Origin: Clostridia bacterium
GTDB lineage: Bacteria; Bacillota; Clostridia; Christensenellales; Aristaeellaceae
DNA: 64,000 nucleotides
Assembly: GCA_017937655.1 (NCBI GenBank)
Contig: JAGBDE010000008.1
Span: 16,773-80,772, forward strand
Direction of reading: 5' to 3'
Below are positions 43,019 to 51,931 of this stretch, in pieces. The translations under genes and the position numbers were made by a program. The notes below the pieces were generated by a model, which did no database searches, was not told the origin of the DNA, and was given only the letters and a program-made list of their open reading frames with translations. Within the stretch, counting starts at the first letter, position 1. Every line of letters begins with the position of its first letter.

Positions 43019-44461
43019 TCAGCCCTCCAGGCTGACGCAGTGATCCTTCTTATAGCCGTGCGCGCCGAAAATCTGCCATTTTCCTGCACCCAGCCGCTGC
43101 AGCACCGTCCTGCGTTCCAGGGCGCAAAGCTGGGCGTCCGTGTCCACGGAGGTCATCAGAATGGGCGCGTACTGGTTGTACCGGGCCTGCTCGGGGGTAT
43201 AACCCCGGATATTGACAAAAATATCCCCAGTGAAGGCAATGCAGTTGGCATAATCAATCAGCACAATCTCCCCGGGCAGATGGCCTCCCTTGCCCTCGTA
43301 GACCTCAAAATGCAGGTCTCCAAAGTCAAAAAAGCCAACCTGTACCAGCGGCGCATTTTCATCCTGCCGCCGCCCCCAAAGCTCCGTGATCTTCCCAGGA
43401 TCCGGCGCCTCGTACCCGGTCAGGGTCTTGCAGATGTTGATGTAAGGCTTATGCAGCGCGTTCTGCTCCCGGAAGCCGTCCTTGCCTGCCGCTTCCAGCT
43501 TGAGACACTCGGCGCTCTTCTGCCCCGCGATAATTTCGTCAAACAACGGCAGCAGGCCGCAATGATCCACGTCCGCATGGGTGATGAGCACCGTCTTTTT
43601 CATGGTGTCATAGTCCGGCAGCAGCTTGCGGAAAATGGCTTCCATCTCCTCCCGGTAGCAAGCATAGCCGCTGTCCACAAACAGCGTTTCATCGCCGTGG
43701 CGGATGATGGCGGTATTGCTGCCGCAGGCCGGCTCGATGAGAATGATCTCCGTCTTGTCGGTAATGGGATGACGGCTGATGCGAGGCAGGAAGTTTTCTC
43801 CCTTGCAGGACACAAGCAGCTCCGCAAAACGGCCGATGCTGTCAAAGGTGCGGTACGGAGAAAGGCCCCGCTCGTCCAGGGTCTGCATGGCCAGATTGGT
43901 GTTGATGAGCAGCCGTTCCTGCTGGCCGGCGGAAAGGCCGGTGTTCTTGGCGATCTCGGACACAAAGCTGCTGTAAAAAATGCTGTTATCGTATATCTTT
44001 TCCGTGTGGTTGTAATCAATGATCCGAACCGGGCACAGCTTTTCCGCAGCGGCCATGAACTCCGTGATCTTGGCAGCGTCCTCCACAAACAGGCCCATTT
44101 TGAACAGCTGGTGATCCGTGCCGTTTTCCTGGGAACTGATGTAGGAAATGTTGAAGTCAAATTCGTTGATCAGGGCCAGAACATCGGTAACGCTGCCGGG
44201 CACGTCCCTGAGCCGGAACTCCAGCAGCACAATCCTGGAATGTTCCTTCCCGGGCTGAAGATAACCGATCTCCGCCAATTCCCGGTCCGCCTTTTCCAGC
44301 TGCTCTGCCGTACCCTCCCCGTCAATGAACAGGGTATGGGAGTCGATGGCCTTGTTGTAGCTGACCCGGGTAATATTCACGCCAAGGGCGGCAAAGCACT
44401 TGCTTGCCTTGAGAAACGCGCCGATGTGGTCCGGCATGGTGGTCACGTATGTTTTTTTCAT
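43019..44461 (-). CDS. ACT-ACT-metallo-beta-lactamase-fold protein
   Basis: 480 residues from ATG 44461; the open frame extends to 44506 but the signature MKKTYVTTMPDHIGAFLKAS starts here. Two ACT domains (about 3-70 and 76-150; the second has VLLEFRLRDVPGSVTDVLAL) precede a linker and a metallo-beta-lactamase fold (about 235-480) with metal motif THADVDHCG (294-302), GGHLPGE and FTGDIFV. ACT domains usually sense amino acids. It lies 70 bases after the TIM-ligase gene, under the same T-box, so it may be a hydrolase (thioesterase-like?) controlled by branched-chain amino acids; this is inference. Confidence 0.82.
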   Translation of the reverse strand: MKKTYVTTMPDHIGAFLKASKCFAALGVNITRVSYNKAIDSHTLFIDGEGTAEQLEKADRELAEIGYLQPGKEHSRIVLLEFRLRDVPGSVTDVLALINEFDFNISYISSQENGTDHQLFKMGLFVEDAAKITEFMAAAEKLCPVRIIDYNHTEKIYDNSIFYSSFVSEIAKNTGLSAGQQERLLINTNLAMQTLDERGLSPYRTFDSIGRFAELLVSCKGENFLPRISRHPITDKTEIILIEPACGSNTAIIRHGDETLFVDSGYACYREEMEAIFRKLLPDYDTMKKTVLITHADVDHCGLLPLFDEIIAGQKSAECLKLEAAGKDGFREQNALHKPYINICKTLTGYEAPDPGKITELWGRRQDENAPLVQVGFFDFGDLHFEVYEGKGGHLPGEIVLIDYANCIAFTGDIFVNIRGYTPEQARYNQYAPILMTSVDTDAQLCALERRTVLQRLGAGKWQIFGAHGYKKDHCVSLEG

Positions 44462-44531
44462 CAGCAGTACCTGCTTTCGTTGGGCAAAATCAAACCAGGG
44501 AATCACCGGCTTGCAGCGATTCCCCGTTCTG

Positions 44532-47063
44532 TCAGGCAGTGACGATGGCGTTGGCCTCTTGGAGCTTCAGGTACTCCACGGCCCATTCGCGCATCTTGTA
44601 TTTCTGGATCTTGCCGGCGGCGTTCATGGGGAAATTTTCCACAAAGGCCACGTAGCGGGGGGTCTTGTGCTTGGCCATGTGGGTCATGACATATTCCTTC
44701 ATTTCCGCCTCGGTGGAGGTTTCGCCTTCCTTGAGGATGACGCAGGCCATGATCTCCTCGCCGTACTGCTTATCCGGCACGCCGATGACCTGCACATCCT
44801 TGATCTTGGGATGGGTATAGAGGAAGTCTTCAATCTCCTTGGGGTAGATGTTTTCGCCGCCGCGGATGATCATGTCCTTGATGCGGCCGGTGATCTTGTA
44901 GTAGCCGTTGGCGTCCCGACGGGCCAGGTCGCCGGTGTGAAGCCAGCCCTCGCTGTCGATGGCGGCGGCAGTGGCTTCGGGCATCTTGTAGTAGCCCTTC
45001 ATGATGTTGTAGCCCCGGGCGACGAACTCACCGTCCACGCCGTCAGGCACAGGCAGGTTGGTCTCCGGATCCACGATGCGGCATTCCACGCCGAAGATGG
45101 CCGCACCCACGGTGTTGACCCGGGCTTCGATGCTGTCCGTGGTCTTGGACATGGTGGTGGCGGGGCTGGCCTCGGTCTGGCCGTAGGTGATGCAGATCTC
45201 GTCCATATGCATCTTCTGGATGACCTCTTCCATCACCTTGATGGGGCAGGGGCTGCCCGCCATAATGCCGGTGCGCATGTGGCTGAAATCGGTCTTGGGG
45301 AAGTCGTCGTGGCCCAGCATGGCAATGAACATGGTGGGCACGCCGTGGAAGCAGGTGATCTTCTCCTGGTTGATGCAATGCAGGCCCTTCCGGGGGCTGA
45401 AAGCGGTGATGGGGCTCATGGTCACGCCATGGGTCATAGAGGCGGTCATGGCCAACACCATGCCGAAGCAGTGGAACATGGGCACCTGGATCATCATGCG
45501 GTCTGCGGTGGACAGATCCATGCAGTCGCCGATGGCCTTGCCGTTGTTGACCACATTGTAATGGGTGAGCATAACGCCCTTGGGGAAGCCGGTGGTGCCG
45601 GAGGTGTACTGCATGTTGCAAACGTCGTGCTTATTGATGGCGTTGGCACGGCGGGTGACCTCGGTGACATCCACCTTATCGGCCAGGGAGAGAGCGTCCT
45701 CCCAGGTCAGGCAGCCTTCCTGGCGGCTTTCTACGGTGATGATGTTCCGCAGGAAGGGGAACTTGCGGGTGTGCAGAGGCTGGAAGGGGTCGTGGCCCTG
45801 GAGCTCGGGGCACAGTTCCTTGATGATGGACACATAGTCGCTGTCCTTATAGGCGTCCACCATGACCAGGGTGTGGGTGTCGCTCTGGCGCAGCAGGTAC
45901 TCGGCCTCATGGATCTTGTAGGCGGTATTGACGGTGACCAGCACCGCGCCGATCTTCACCGTGGCCCAGAAGGTGATGTACCAGGCGGGCACGTTGGTGG
46001 CCCAGATGGCCACATGATCGCCGGCCTTCACGCCCATGGCGATGAGGCTGCGGGCAAACTGATCCACGTCGTCCCGGAATTGGCTGTAGGTACGGGTGTA
46101 GTCCAGCTCCGTGTAGCGGAAGGCGTACTGATCGGGGAACTCCTCCACCATGCGGTCCAGCACCTGGGGGAAGGTCAGGTCGATCAAATGCTCCTTGGGC
46201 CAGACGTACTTGCCGGTCTTGCGGGCGTTGTCCTGCAGGCGATGGCCCACCCGGTCGCCGCCCATGAACTGCTCCATGTAGTTGGCAAAATGCGGGAACA
46301 CAATACCTGCGGCCTGCAGCTCCGGCGCGGTGTTCTTGACCCACTCCAGGCTGATGTAGCCCTCGTAGTTCACGGAGCGCAGGGCCCGGATCATGCTCTC
46401 GATGGGAATATCGCCCTCGCCCATGATCTTGTACTTCACCTTGCCGTCCACCATGACGGAGTCCTTGATGTGGATGTGCTTGATATACACGCCCAGGTTC
46501 TGGATGGTGGTTTCCGGTTTTTCTCCGGCAAAACGGTAGGGATGATGCATATCCCACAGGGCGGCCACATTATCGCTCTCCACCCGCACCAAAAGGTCGC
46601 GGAGGCGATTGGTATCGGAGTAGACGCCGTTGGTTTCCACCAGCAGGATCACGTCGTGCTCCTCGGCGTAAGGCACGATGTCCTTCAGCGCCCGGAGGAC
46701 CACCTCGTCGTCCACTTCGCCCTCGCTGTCGGCCTTGCGGTCGCCCAGGAGGCGGATGTACTTGGCGCCCAGCTTCTCCGCCAGGCGGATGTATTCTTTA
46801 ATCTCCTCCTTGGTTTCCGCCCAGCAATGCTCATCCTTGAGCACGCAGCCGGTGGACAGGCAGGGAATTTCCAGCCGCATCCGCTTCAAATTGGCGATGG
46901 TCTTGTCGATCTGGTCGGCCCGGAAAGGCTGGGCACGGACGGAAAAAATGTCATTGCCCAAACCGCGCATCTCGATGCCGTCAAAGCCAAAGTCCTTGGC
47001 CATGGAATAAATATCGGACCAGGAAAAATCAGGACAACCCAAGGTGGAAAATGCGAGTTTCAT
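44532..47063 (-). CDS. TIM-barrel (sugar-phosphate-isomerase-like) and acyl-CoA synthetase fusion
   Basis: 843 residues. N-terminal domain (1 to about 265) is a xylose-isomerase-like barrel with metal-site residues LLVETNGV (Glu 143), LWDMHHPYRF (Asp 171), KHIHIKD and YISLEW (Glu 240). The rest (about 295-843) is an AMP-forming acyl-CoA synthetase: TSGTTGFPKG (487-496), YGQTEASP, WLHTGDLA, GRIKDMIIRGGENIYPKEIE and catalytic Lys in AAGKIQKYKM. Both domains keep their active-site residues. GGAGG precedes the ATG. It is first behind a T-box with a tentative Leu specifier; I infer CoA activation of an acid such as isovalerate. The barrel's role is unknown. Confidence 0.88.
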   Translation of the reverse strand: MKLAFSTLGCPDFSWSDIYSMAKDFGFDGIEMRGLGNDIFSVRAQPFRADQIDKTIANLKRMRLEIPCLSTGCVLKDEHCWAETKEEIKEYIRLAEKLGAKYIRLLGDRKADSEGEVDDEVVLRALKDIVPYAEEHDVILLVETNGVYSDTNRLRDLLVRVESDNVAALWDMHHPYRFAGEKPETTIQNLGVYIKHIHIKDSVMVDGKVKYKIMGEGDIPIESMIRALRSVNYEGYISLEWVKNTAPELQAAGIVFPHFANYMEQFMGGDRVGHRLQDNARKTGKYVWPKEHLIDLTFPQVLDRMVEEFPDQYAFRYTELDYTRTYSQFRDDVDQFARSLIAMGVKAGDHVAIWATNVPAWYITFWATVKIGAVLVTVNTAYKIHEAEYLLRQSDTHTLVMVDAYKDSDYVSIIKELCPELQGHDPFQPLHTRKFPFLRNIITVESRQEGCLTWEDALSLADKVDVTEVTRRANAINKHDVCNMQYTSGTTGFPKGVMLTHYNVVNNGKAIGDCMDLSTADRMMIQVPMFHCFGMVLAMTASMTHGVTMSPITAFSPRKGLHCINQEKITCFHGVPTMFIAMLGHDDFPKTDFSHMRTGIMAGSPCPIKVMEEVIQKMHMDEICITYGQTEASPATTMSKTTDSIEARVNTVGAAIFGVECRIVDPETNLPVPDGVDGEFVARGYNIMKGYYKMPEATAAAIDSEGWLHTGDLARRDANGYYKITGRIKDMIIRGGENIYPKEIEDFLYTHPKIKDVQVIGVPDKQYGEEIMACVILKEGETSTEAEMKEYVMTHMAKHKTPRYVAFVENFPMNAAGKIQKYKMREWAVEYLKLQEANAIVTA

Positions 47064-47097
47064 CTCAAAACTCCTCCTTCTTTTCTGTGCCGTTAAC

Positions 47098-47377
47098 GAA
47101 AAATGCTTTCATCTCCGGCAGTGAACTGCAAGAGACGAAAGCATGAATATCATATCTTCCGCGGTACCACTCTTGTTGGCGGCCATCGCCGCCCCCTTCA
47201 GCATCCCATGAATGCCTTTCCCTTTCACGGTGGAACTCCGTCTGACTTTACTGGGCGCGTGCGCCTTTGAGCCAGCCGCTCGGAGGCCAGTACCGGACCA
47301 CTTCCCCATCTGCTTGCACCAACCGCAGACTCTCTGAAGGCGGACGTTGGGCCGTTTCTCCCCGTCATGGCGTTTAT
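47098..47377 (-). promoter_or_regulatory. T-box leader of the TIM-ligase/ACT-MBL operon (specifier tentatively CUG, Leu)
   Basis: The RNA has stem I distal motif AGAGAGTCTGCGGTTGGTG, a specifier region GGTACTGGCCTCCGAG, the T-box AGTGGTACCGCGG, and a terminator of ATGCTTTC with GAAAGCAT plus U-run (47144-47098). At six bases before GAG the codon reads CUG (Leu), though UAC or UGG would fit other spacings. UGGU fits an A73 tRNA. It precedes two genes of acyl-CoA or related metabolism rather than an aminoacyl-tRNA synthetase. Confidence 0.85.
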
Positions 47378-47383
47378 GAGGGG

Positions 47384-47412
47384 ATTTTATCAGTTGCACC
47401 GGCCGATGTCAA
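47384..47412 (-). promoter_or_regulatory. Promoter of the Leu-type T-box transcript
   Basis: TTGACA (47412-47407), 17-base spacer, TAAAAT (47389-47384) with an extended -10 TG. Confidence 0.8.
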
Positions 47413-47471
47413 GCGCAGGCGTGTTTTTCTCCTGTACTTTGCATCCCGAAAGAGAACGGAGTCACGAGCGA

Positions 47472-48404
47472 TTACCGTCTCAAATTTGCCACCATATCAG
47501 GCAGGTTTTTCTCCAGGCCGCCGCACTTGAACACATAGGTCTGGTCAGCCACCAGGACGATTTCCTTCTTATTCTGGACAAAGCAGTTGGAAACCGCCGC
47601 CATGGGGATCTCGATCCAGGGCTTGGGTCCTGCGCCGCTGGCAGCCTTGATGCCTTCCATGATGAGACCGCCCACAAAGCCGGCGCCCATGACGCCTGCG
47701 GTACCCATGCCGGCTGAAGCGGCGCTTTCGCGGCTGAGCAGAATGCGCTTATCCGTGACTTCAATGGAATATACATATTTCCGCTCCGGCTTGGGCTGCA
47801 GGAACCTCATCTCGCTGCGTTTCACCAGCGTGTTTTCGCCGGGAAGCATTTCCCATTTTTTCATGCCTTCAGGGGCATAGCGCACAGATGCAGCGGGCGC
47901 AGCCGGCTGCGCAGGGGTGCGAGTGGCTGCGGGCTGAGGAGCGGGCTGGGGAGCCTTGTTCAGAGGCGTTCCGCAATGCTCGCAGAACCGGCTGTCGGCA
48001 GCGTTCATGGTGCGGCAGCTGGGGCAGGCGATGCGGGCGACAGGCCGGGGCTGTGCAGGCGCAGGCGCGGGCCGCGCAGGAGCAGTCGCCACCGGTTCGG
48101 TGTAGAAGGACGGCACTTTCTTGGGGGCCGCCACGAAAGACTCGGTTTTGACGGGAGTTTTCTCCGCCGCGGGCTCCACGTAAGCCTGGCCTTGCAGTTC
48201 CTGCAGCCTGCGCTGCAGCTCTGCAATTTCCTGCTGCCGCTGCTTTTCCTGCTCCAGTTTTTCCTGGCGCTGGCGTTCCTGTTCAAGGCGCGCCTGCTCG
48301 GCCTCTTCCTTCCGCTTCTTATCCAGCATGATATTGGCGCGGGTGATGAGGCTGTCCAGATCGTCCGCGCTGAGTTCGTTCAGCATCTTCAGAATTTCGT
48401 TCAT
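47472..48404 (-). CDS. Coiled-coil, zinc-ribbon, PH-like domain protein
   Basis: 310 residues. N-terminal helix and a charged coiled coil (about 28-75, Glu/Gln/Arg-rich), an Ala-Pro linker, a zinc ribbon (CPSCRTMNAADSRFCEHCG, about 132-150), another linker, and a C-terminal beta domain (about 185-310) with YSIEVTDKRILLSRE, a pattern seen in PH-like/DUF4429-type domains; a glycine-rich hydrophobic stretch (GMGTAGVMGAGFVGGLIMEG) sits within it. No catalytic motif. Third gene of a cluster of three that all combine zinc ribbons or SHOCT with membrane parts. Confidence 0.75.
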   Translation of the reverse strand: MNEILKMLNELSADDLDSLITRANIMLDKKRKEEAEQARLEQERQRQEKLEQEKQRQQEIAELQRRLQELQGQAYVEPAAEKTPVKTESFVAAPKKVPSFYTEPVATAPARPAPAPAQPRPVARIACPSCRTMNAADSRFCEHCGTPLNKAPQPAPQPAATRTPAQPAAPAASVRYAPEGMKKWEMLPGENTLVKRSEMRFLQPKPERKYVYSIEVTDKRILLSRESAASAGMGTAGVMGAGFVGGLIMEGIKAASGAGPKPWIEIPMAAVSNCFVQNKKEIVLVADQTYVFKCGGLEKNLPDMVANLRR

Positions 48405-48419
48405 GGTGATTCCTCCCGG

Positions 48420-49673
48420 TTATCCGCGCATGATCTTGCGGACTTCCTGCTCGTATTCTTCCTGGGTCAAGATGCCGCAGTCCAGCAGATCCTTGCAGGC
48501 CTGCAGCTTTTTCTCCAGATCCTGAGGATTGGCCTGCGGGGCGGTGTAGGTTTCAGCCGCCGGCTGGGGAGGCGGCACGGGGGCTGCCTGCTGCGGCTCA
48601 TACTGGGGCTGGACGGGCGCAGTATACTCGGACTGTACCGGCGCCGTATACTGGGGCTGCGCAGGGGCCGCATACTGGGGCTGGGCGTAAACAGGCGCTT
48701 GTGCAGGCTTCTTGCAGATGCGCCGGAAGGTCAGCCCGGTGCAGAACATGCCCAGCAGGATGAACAGCCGGGAGAACGCATCCACGAATTCCGGACGCAA
48801 CGTGAAATGTTTCCGTTCCTGCATCGTTTCAATGAGGCCAATCACATGGCTGTCGCCGATTTCCTTGGCAAAGACCAGCGCCAGCACCAGAATCGGGACA
48901 ATCCACAGTACCCGCACAACGCCGCCCACGCTCTGCCGGGCCTTCTTCATGGCGAAGATGGCAAACAGCAGCAAAACGAGGTATGCCACGGCCTGGAGCA
49001 GGGGCGCAAGGGTCATGGCATGATAGATGCCCTGGTCGGTGATGTAGCTGTCAAACCCATGAGCACGGTAGCTGTTCATGGCAATATTCGTGCTGTTGAA
49101 AAGCAGGCCGAAGAAGCCCATCACATGCATCACAGAGGCTTCCTTGGTTGCGGCAGTGCGGAAGCTGGCAACGGCCAGCAGAATGCACATCACAAGGGGC
49201 AGGGCACGGGTGAAGGTCATCCTGAAATCGAAAGCACCCCGGCCATACAGGTTGGTGGCCAACAGGTCCAACAAAACCGCCAGCAGGAAGAAAATGCCTG
49301 CGGTAATGGCAGAGCGCTTAATGGGCTTTTCATCCGCCACAGGGGTTACCGCGGGGGCTGCCGCAGGAGTGTAGGAAGCCGCCTGGGGGACATACTGGGG
49401 CTGGGCATAGCCCGCGTTGGAAACCGGTTGCGGGGCCGCAGCAGCGCGATTGGCCTGCTGTACCGCCGCCTGGGCCTTCTTTTCCTTATTCACGCTGATG
49501 ATCTTGCCCAGAATGACGCAAACAACGCCGACCGCAATCACGCCAATGGCAGCAGGCACGGAAAGCTCGCTGTCCGCGCCCTTCATCAGTTCCGTCACAG
49601 CCGCGACGATTCCCGCGCAGCCAAGCACGCTGACGATGGAGGCCAAAACGGAGTTATTGTACCAAATAATCAT
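48420..49673 (-). CDS. Multi-helix membrane protein with SHOCT domain
   Basis: 417 residues. Two N-terminal helices (about 8-28, 38-58), an Ala/Gln/Pro linker, five or six further helices (about 120-330), a Pro/Gln/Tyr-rich repeat region (repeated YxxPxQPQY, about 335-370), and a C-terminal SHOCT domain (LQACKDLLDCGILTQEEYEQ). SHOCT is a short oligomerisation domain found at protein C-termini. No transport signature recognised. 12 bases downstream of the zinc-ribbon gene. Confidence 0.72.
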   Translation of the reverse strand: MIIWYNNSVLASIVSVLGCAGIVAAVTELMKGADSELSVPAAIGVIAVGVVCVILGKIISVNKEKKAQAAVQQANRAAAAPQPVSNAGYAQPQYVPQAASYTPAAAPAVTPVADEKPIKRSAITAGIFFLLAVLLDLLATNLYGRGAFDFRMTFTRALPLVMCILLAVASFRTAATKEASVMHVMGFFGLLFNSTNIAMNSYRAHGFDSYITDQGIYHAMTLAPLLQAVAYLVLLLFAIFAMKKARQSVGGVVRVLWIVPILVLALVFAKEIGDSHVIGLIETMQERKHFTLRPEFVDAFSRLFILLGMFCTGLTFRRICKKPAQAPVYAQPQYAAPAQPQYTAPVQSEYTAPVQPQYEPQQAAPVPPPQPAAETYTAPQANPQDLEKKLQACKDLLDCGILTQEEYEQEVRKIMRG

Positions 49674-49685
49674 TTGCTTTGCTCC

Positions 49686-50498
49686 TTATTTTGCGGTAAT
49701 GCGGGTGTAGCCCATCCCCTGGGTGTCGCCTGCGGAAAGTGTGTAGTCAGGGGAGATTTCCAGCGTATCAAATACCTGGGTGATCCGTCCGTAGCCGATG
49801 CTTGCCAGATTGACCATGCTCAGGCGAAGCGTCTCGCTGGGTTCCTTGTTGGGGAAAATGATCAGCTCGCCGATGTACTCGTCCGTGCCGTCCACCGTAC
49901 CCCTGACGATGTACAGGATCACCGGGGAACCGTTCACCATATACTTGCGGAACACTGCCATGGAGGCGTCAGAAACGCCGCCTTGGATGTAGGACTTCAG
50001 TATGCCGTCCCGATCGCTTGCGTCATAGGAGATGTTCACTTCCAGCTGCCGGTCCACGCTGAAAAGGCTGGAATTATCGGAAGAGATGAGCCAGTCTCTG
50101 GATTCGTCCGGCATATGGGAGAAACCGGGCATATGCAGCCGTGCCATGCCGTAGGTCAGGTAATCATCCTGGTAAAGCGCGCCATAGGAGCAGCCATTGG
50201 TCACGTTCTGGTTGTACACAACGAATTCCTGAGTACCGGAAGACGTGGGCTTCGGAGCCATGCTCTTATAGGTGATTTGACGCACCACAAAGAACACCAA
50301 GGCAGCGACGGCCAGCGAAACGATGGTTTTTCCAATGGATTTTTTGGGTTTCTCTTCCATCGCCGGCTGGGCTGCGGGCCGCTGCACCGGCTGGGCCGCC
50401 GGCGCGGCCTGGGGCTGAGCGGTCTCCATCTGCGCACCGCAGTAGTTACAAAACCGGGCCTGATCCGAAAGTTCTTTTCCGCATTTGGTACAGAACAT
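49686..50498 (-). CDS. Zinc-ribbon membrane protein
   Basis: 270 residues. N-terminal zinc ribbon (MFCTKCGKELSDQARFCNYC), Ala/Pro/Gln linker, one membrane helix (about 62-76, IVSLAVAALVFFVV), then an extracytoplasmic domain (about 85-270) without recognised motifs. The layout is like many Firmicutes zinc_ribbon_2 proteins of unknown role, sometimes linked to envelope stress. First gene of the three-gene cluster; AGGAGG just upstream. Confidence 0.75.
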   Translation of the reverse strand: MFCTKCGKELSDQARFCNYCGAQMETAQPQAAPAAQPVQRPAAQPAMEEKPKKSIGKTIVSLAVAALVFFVVRQITYKSMAPKPTSSGTQEFVVYNQNVTNGCSYGALYQDDYLTYGMARLHMPGFSHMPDESRDWLISSDNSSLFSVDRQLEVNISYDASDRDGILKSYIQGGVSDASMAVFRKYMVNGSPVILYIVRGTVDGTDEYIGELIIFPNKEPSETLRLSMVNLASIGYGRITQVFDTLEISPDYTLSAGDTQGMGYTRITAK

Positions 50499-50620
50499 AT
50501 TTTTCCTCCTCGTGGTTCCAAATCGTCAAGCAACACAAAACACACCAATCCCATCTCTTTCTGGAATGGTACGCAGGAATGGATAACGATCGTTCCACCA
50601 TTGTAGACAGTTTTCGATTC

Positions 50621-50649
50621 ATTATACAAAACTTACCGCCGAAAGTCCA
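50621..50649 (-). promoter_or_regulatory. Probable promoter of the zinc-ribbon cluster
   Basis: TATAAT (50626-50621) with a weak -35 (TGGACT) at 17 bases. Confidence 0.45.
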
Positions 50650-50756
50650 TAGCTGCGACGATTTGCCAAAAGAAAATTGATATTTCGGCGCAATGCCGCC
50701 CACAGCAAATTCTATCGAAAGGACGCCCCCGGCATGTCCCAAAAATCGCCCCGGAA

Positions 50757-50785
50757 AGAAAAAACCTGCCGCAGGCTGCAGCAGG
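50757..50785 (-). terminator. Terminator of the secreted esterase gene
   Basis: CCTGCTGC pairs with GCGGCAGG around AGCCT, followed by six T on the minus strand. Confidence 0.8.
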
Positions 50786-50813
50786 TTGATAGGCTATAAA
50801 AATGGGGGGGCGA

Positions 50814-51764
50814 TCAGTCGCCAAAGAAGGTGGGCAGGGCGCAGTACATGATCAGCTCCACGCTCAGGGTGCTGTGACCGCCGCTGCACTGGGTGTAGTA
50901 CAGGTTGCCATCCCGGAAGTTTTCGCAGTACACGAAGGTATCGGGCAACAGTTTCATGGCATCGACCAGTGCGGTCATGCCCGGATAGCCCACATCGCCT
51001 TCGCCGCCACAACCGGCATAGATGAAGAAATCGTCCTTGGTGTATCCGGCCTGGGCAACGCTGTTTGCCAATTTCTGAGCAGACGCCGCCGCATCGCCGC
51101 CAAAGCTGGCGCCGCCGCAGCAGGGCATATAGTAGGCGATCTGGTCCAGGCTATGCTCAAACGTGGCCCAGCAGGAAACCGCGCCCATGGAGAAGCCGCT
51201 GTATGCCCGGTGGGTACGGGAGGCGTGGATGCCCTCGGGGGTCACGTCTTCGGCGTAGGTGTGGTAGTCGCTCTCAAAGGCGGGAATGAGGTAGTTGTTC
51301 AGCTCGTACCAGAAATTGGCCGCGCACCAGCCCTCATCCTTGCCAGGCACAACGTACGTGGGCGTCACCACAATCAAGGGCTCGATGTGTCCCTTTTCAA
51401 TCATTGCATCCAGCAAAAACTGCATATTGGAAAAGGAACCCGCGCCTTTGAAATAGGTGGTGTATCCGCCGCCGTGGCCGTGCATCAGATAAAGCACGTT
51501 GTAACGGGTAGTGGTATCCGCCTCGTCATAGCCATAGGGCAGATAGACCAAAGCGTTTTTGGTGTAAGGCTCGCCCTCCTGGGTCTTCGCCTCATAGCGA
51601 TACATAACGGTCTTGCCCCGCTGGGTAACGCCGGTAATATAGTTCCGATCCATCTCCACGAAGGTATTATCCGGGAAGTCGGTCTTACGTTGGCTTGTCT
51701 CAGCGCAGGCCACGCCGCTTACCAGCAGCACCGCCGCCAGCAGGAATACCACCAGTTTCTTCAT
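50814..51764 (-). CDS. Secreted esterase, alpha/beta hydrolase (feruloyl/acetyl-xylan esterase-like)
   Basis: 316 residues from the second of two adjacent ATGs (51764; 51767 is equally possible). Signal peptide MKKLVVFLLAAVLLVSGVAC. Oxyanion loop YLMHGHGGG, nucleophile elbow GFSMGA, and late His in CSGGHSTLS match the D-family esterase/Fes-like fold found in xylanosomal feruloyl esterases. It likely removes acyl decorations from plant polysaccharides outside the cell. GAAGGAG upstream, own promoter and terminator; last gene of the GC-rich part of the window. Confidence 0.85.
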   Translation of the reverse strand: MKKLVVFLLAAVLLVSGVACAETSQRKTDFPDNTFVEMDRNYITGVTQRGKTVMYRYEAKTQEGEPYTKNALVYLPYGYDEADTTTRYNVLYLMHGHGGGYTTYFKGAGSFSNMQFLLDAMIEKGHIEPLIVVTPTYVVPGKDEGWCAANFWYELNNYLIPAFESDYHTYAEDVTPEGIHASRTHRAYSGFSMGAVSCWATFEHSLDQIAYYMPCCGGASFGGDAAASAQKLANSVAQAGYTKDDFFIYAGCGGEGDVGYPGMTALVDAMKLLPDTFVYCENFRDGNLYYTQCSGGHSTLSVELIMYCALPTFFGD

Positions 51765-51815
51765 CATAGTTTTTCATCTCCTTCTGCCGTCTATACAACA
51801 GCTTCTTCAACATTG

Positions 51816-51844
51816 AGTATACAGGAGCAAACGCCAAATTTCAA
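51816..51844 (-). promoter_or_regulatory. Promoter of the secreted esterase gene
   Basis: TTGAAA (51844-51839), 17-base spacer, TATACT (51821-51816). Confidence 0.75.
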
Positions 51845-51891
51845 CCGTCCACACCTGAAGGCATTTTTCTCACCTGCGCCCGAAAACGACA

Positions 51892-51931
51892 AAACCCGGA
51901 AAGCCGCGTGAAATCAGGGCTTTCCAGGTTT
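51892..51931 (-). terminator. Orphan terminator at the edge of the island
   Basis: AAACCTGGAAAGCC pairs with GGCTTTCCGGGTTTT on the minus strand. No gene lies immediately upstream on that strand, so the gene it once served was probably displaced by the AT-rich insertion. Confidence 0.6.
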
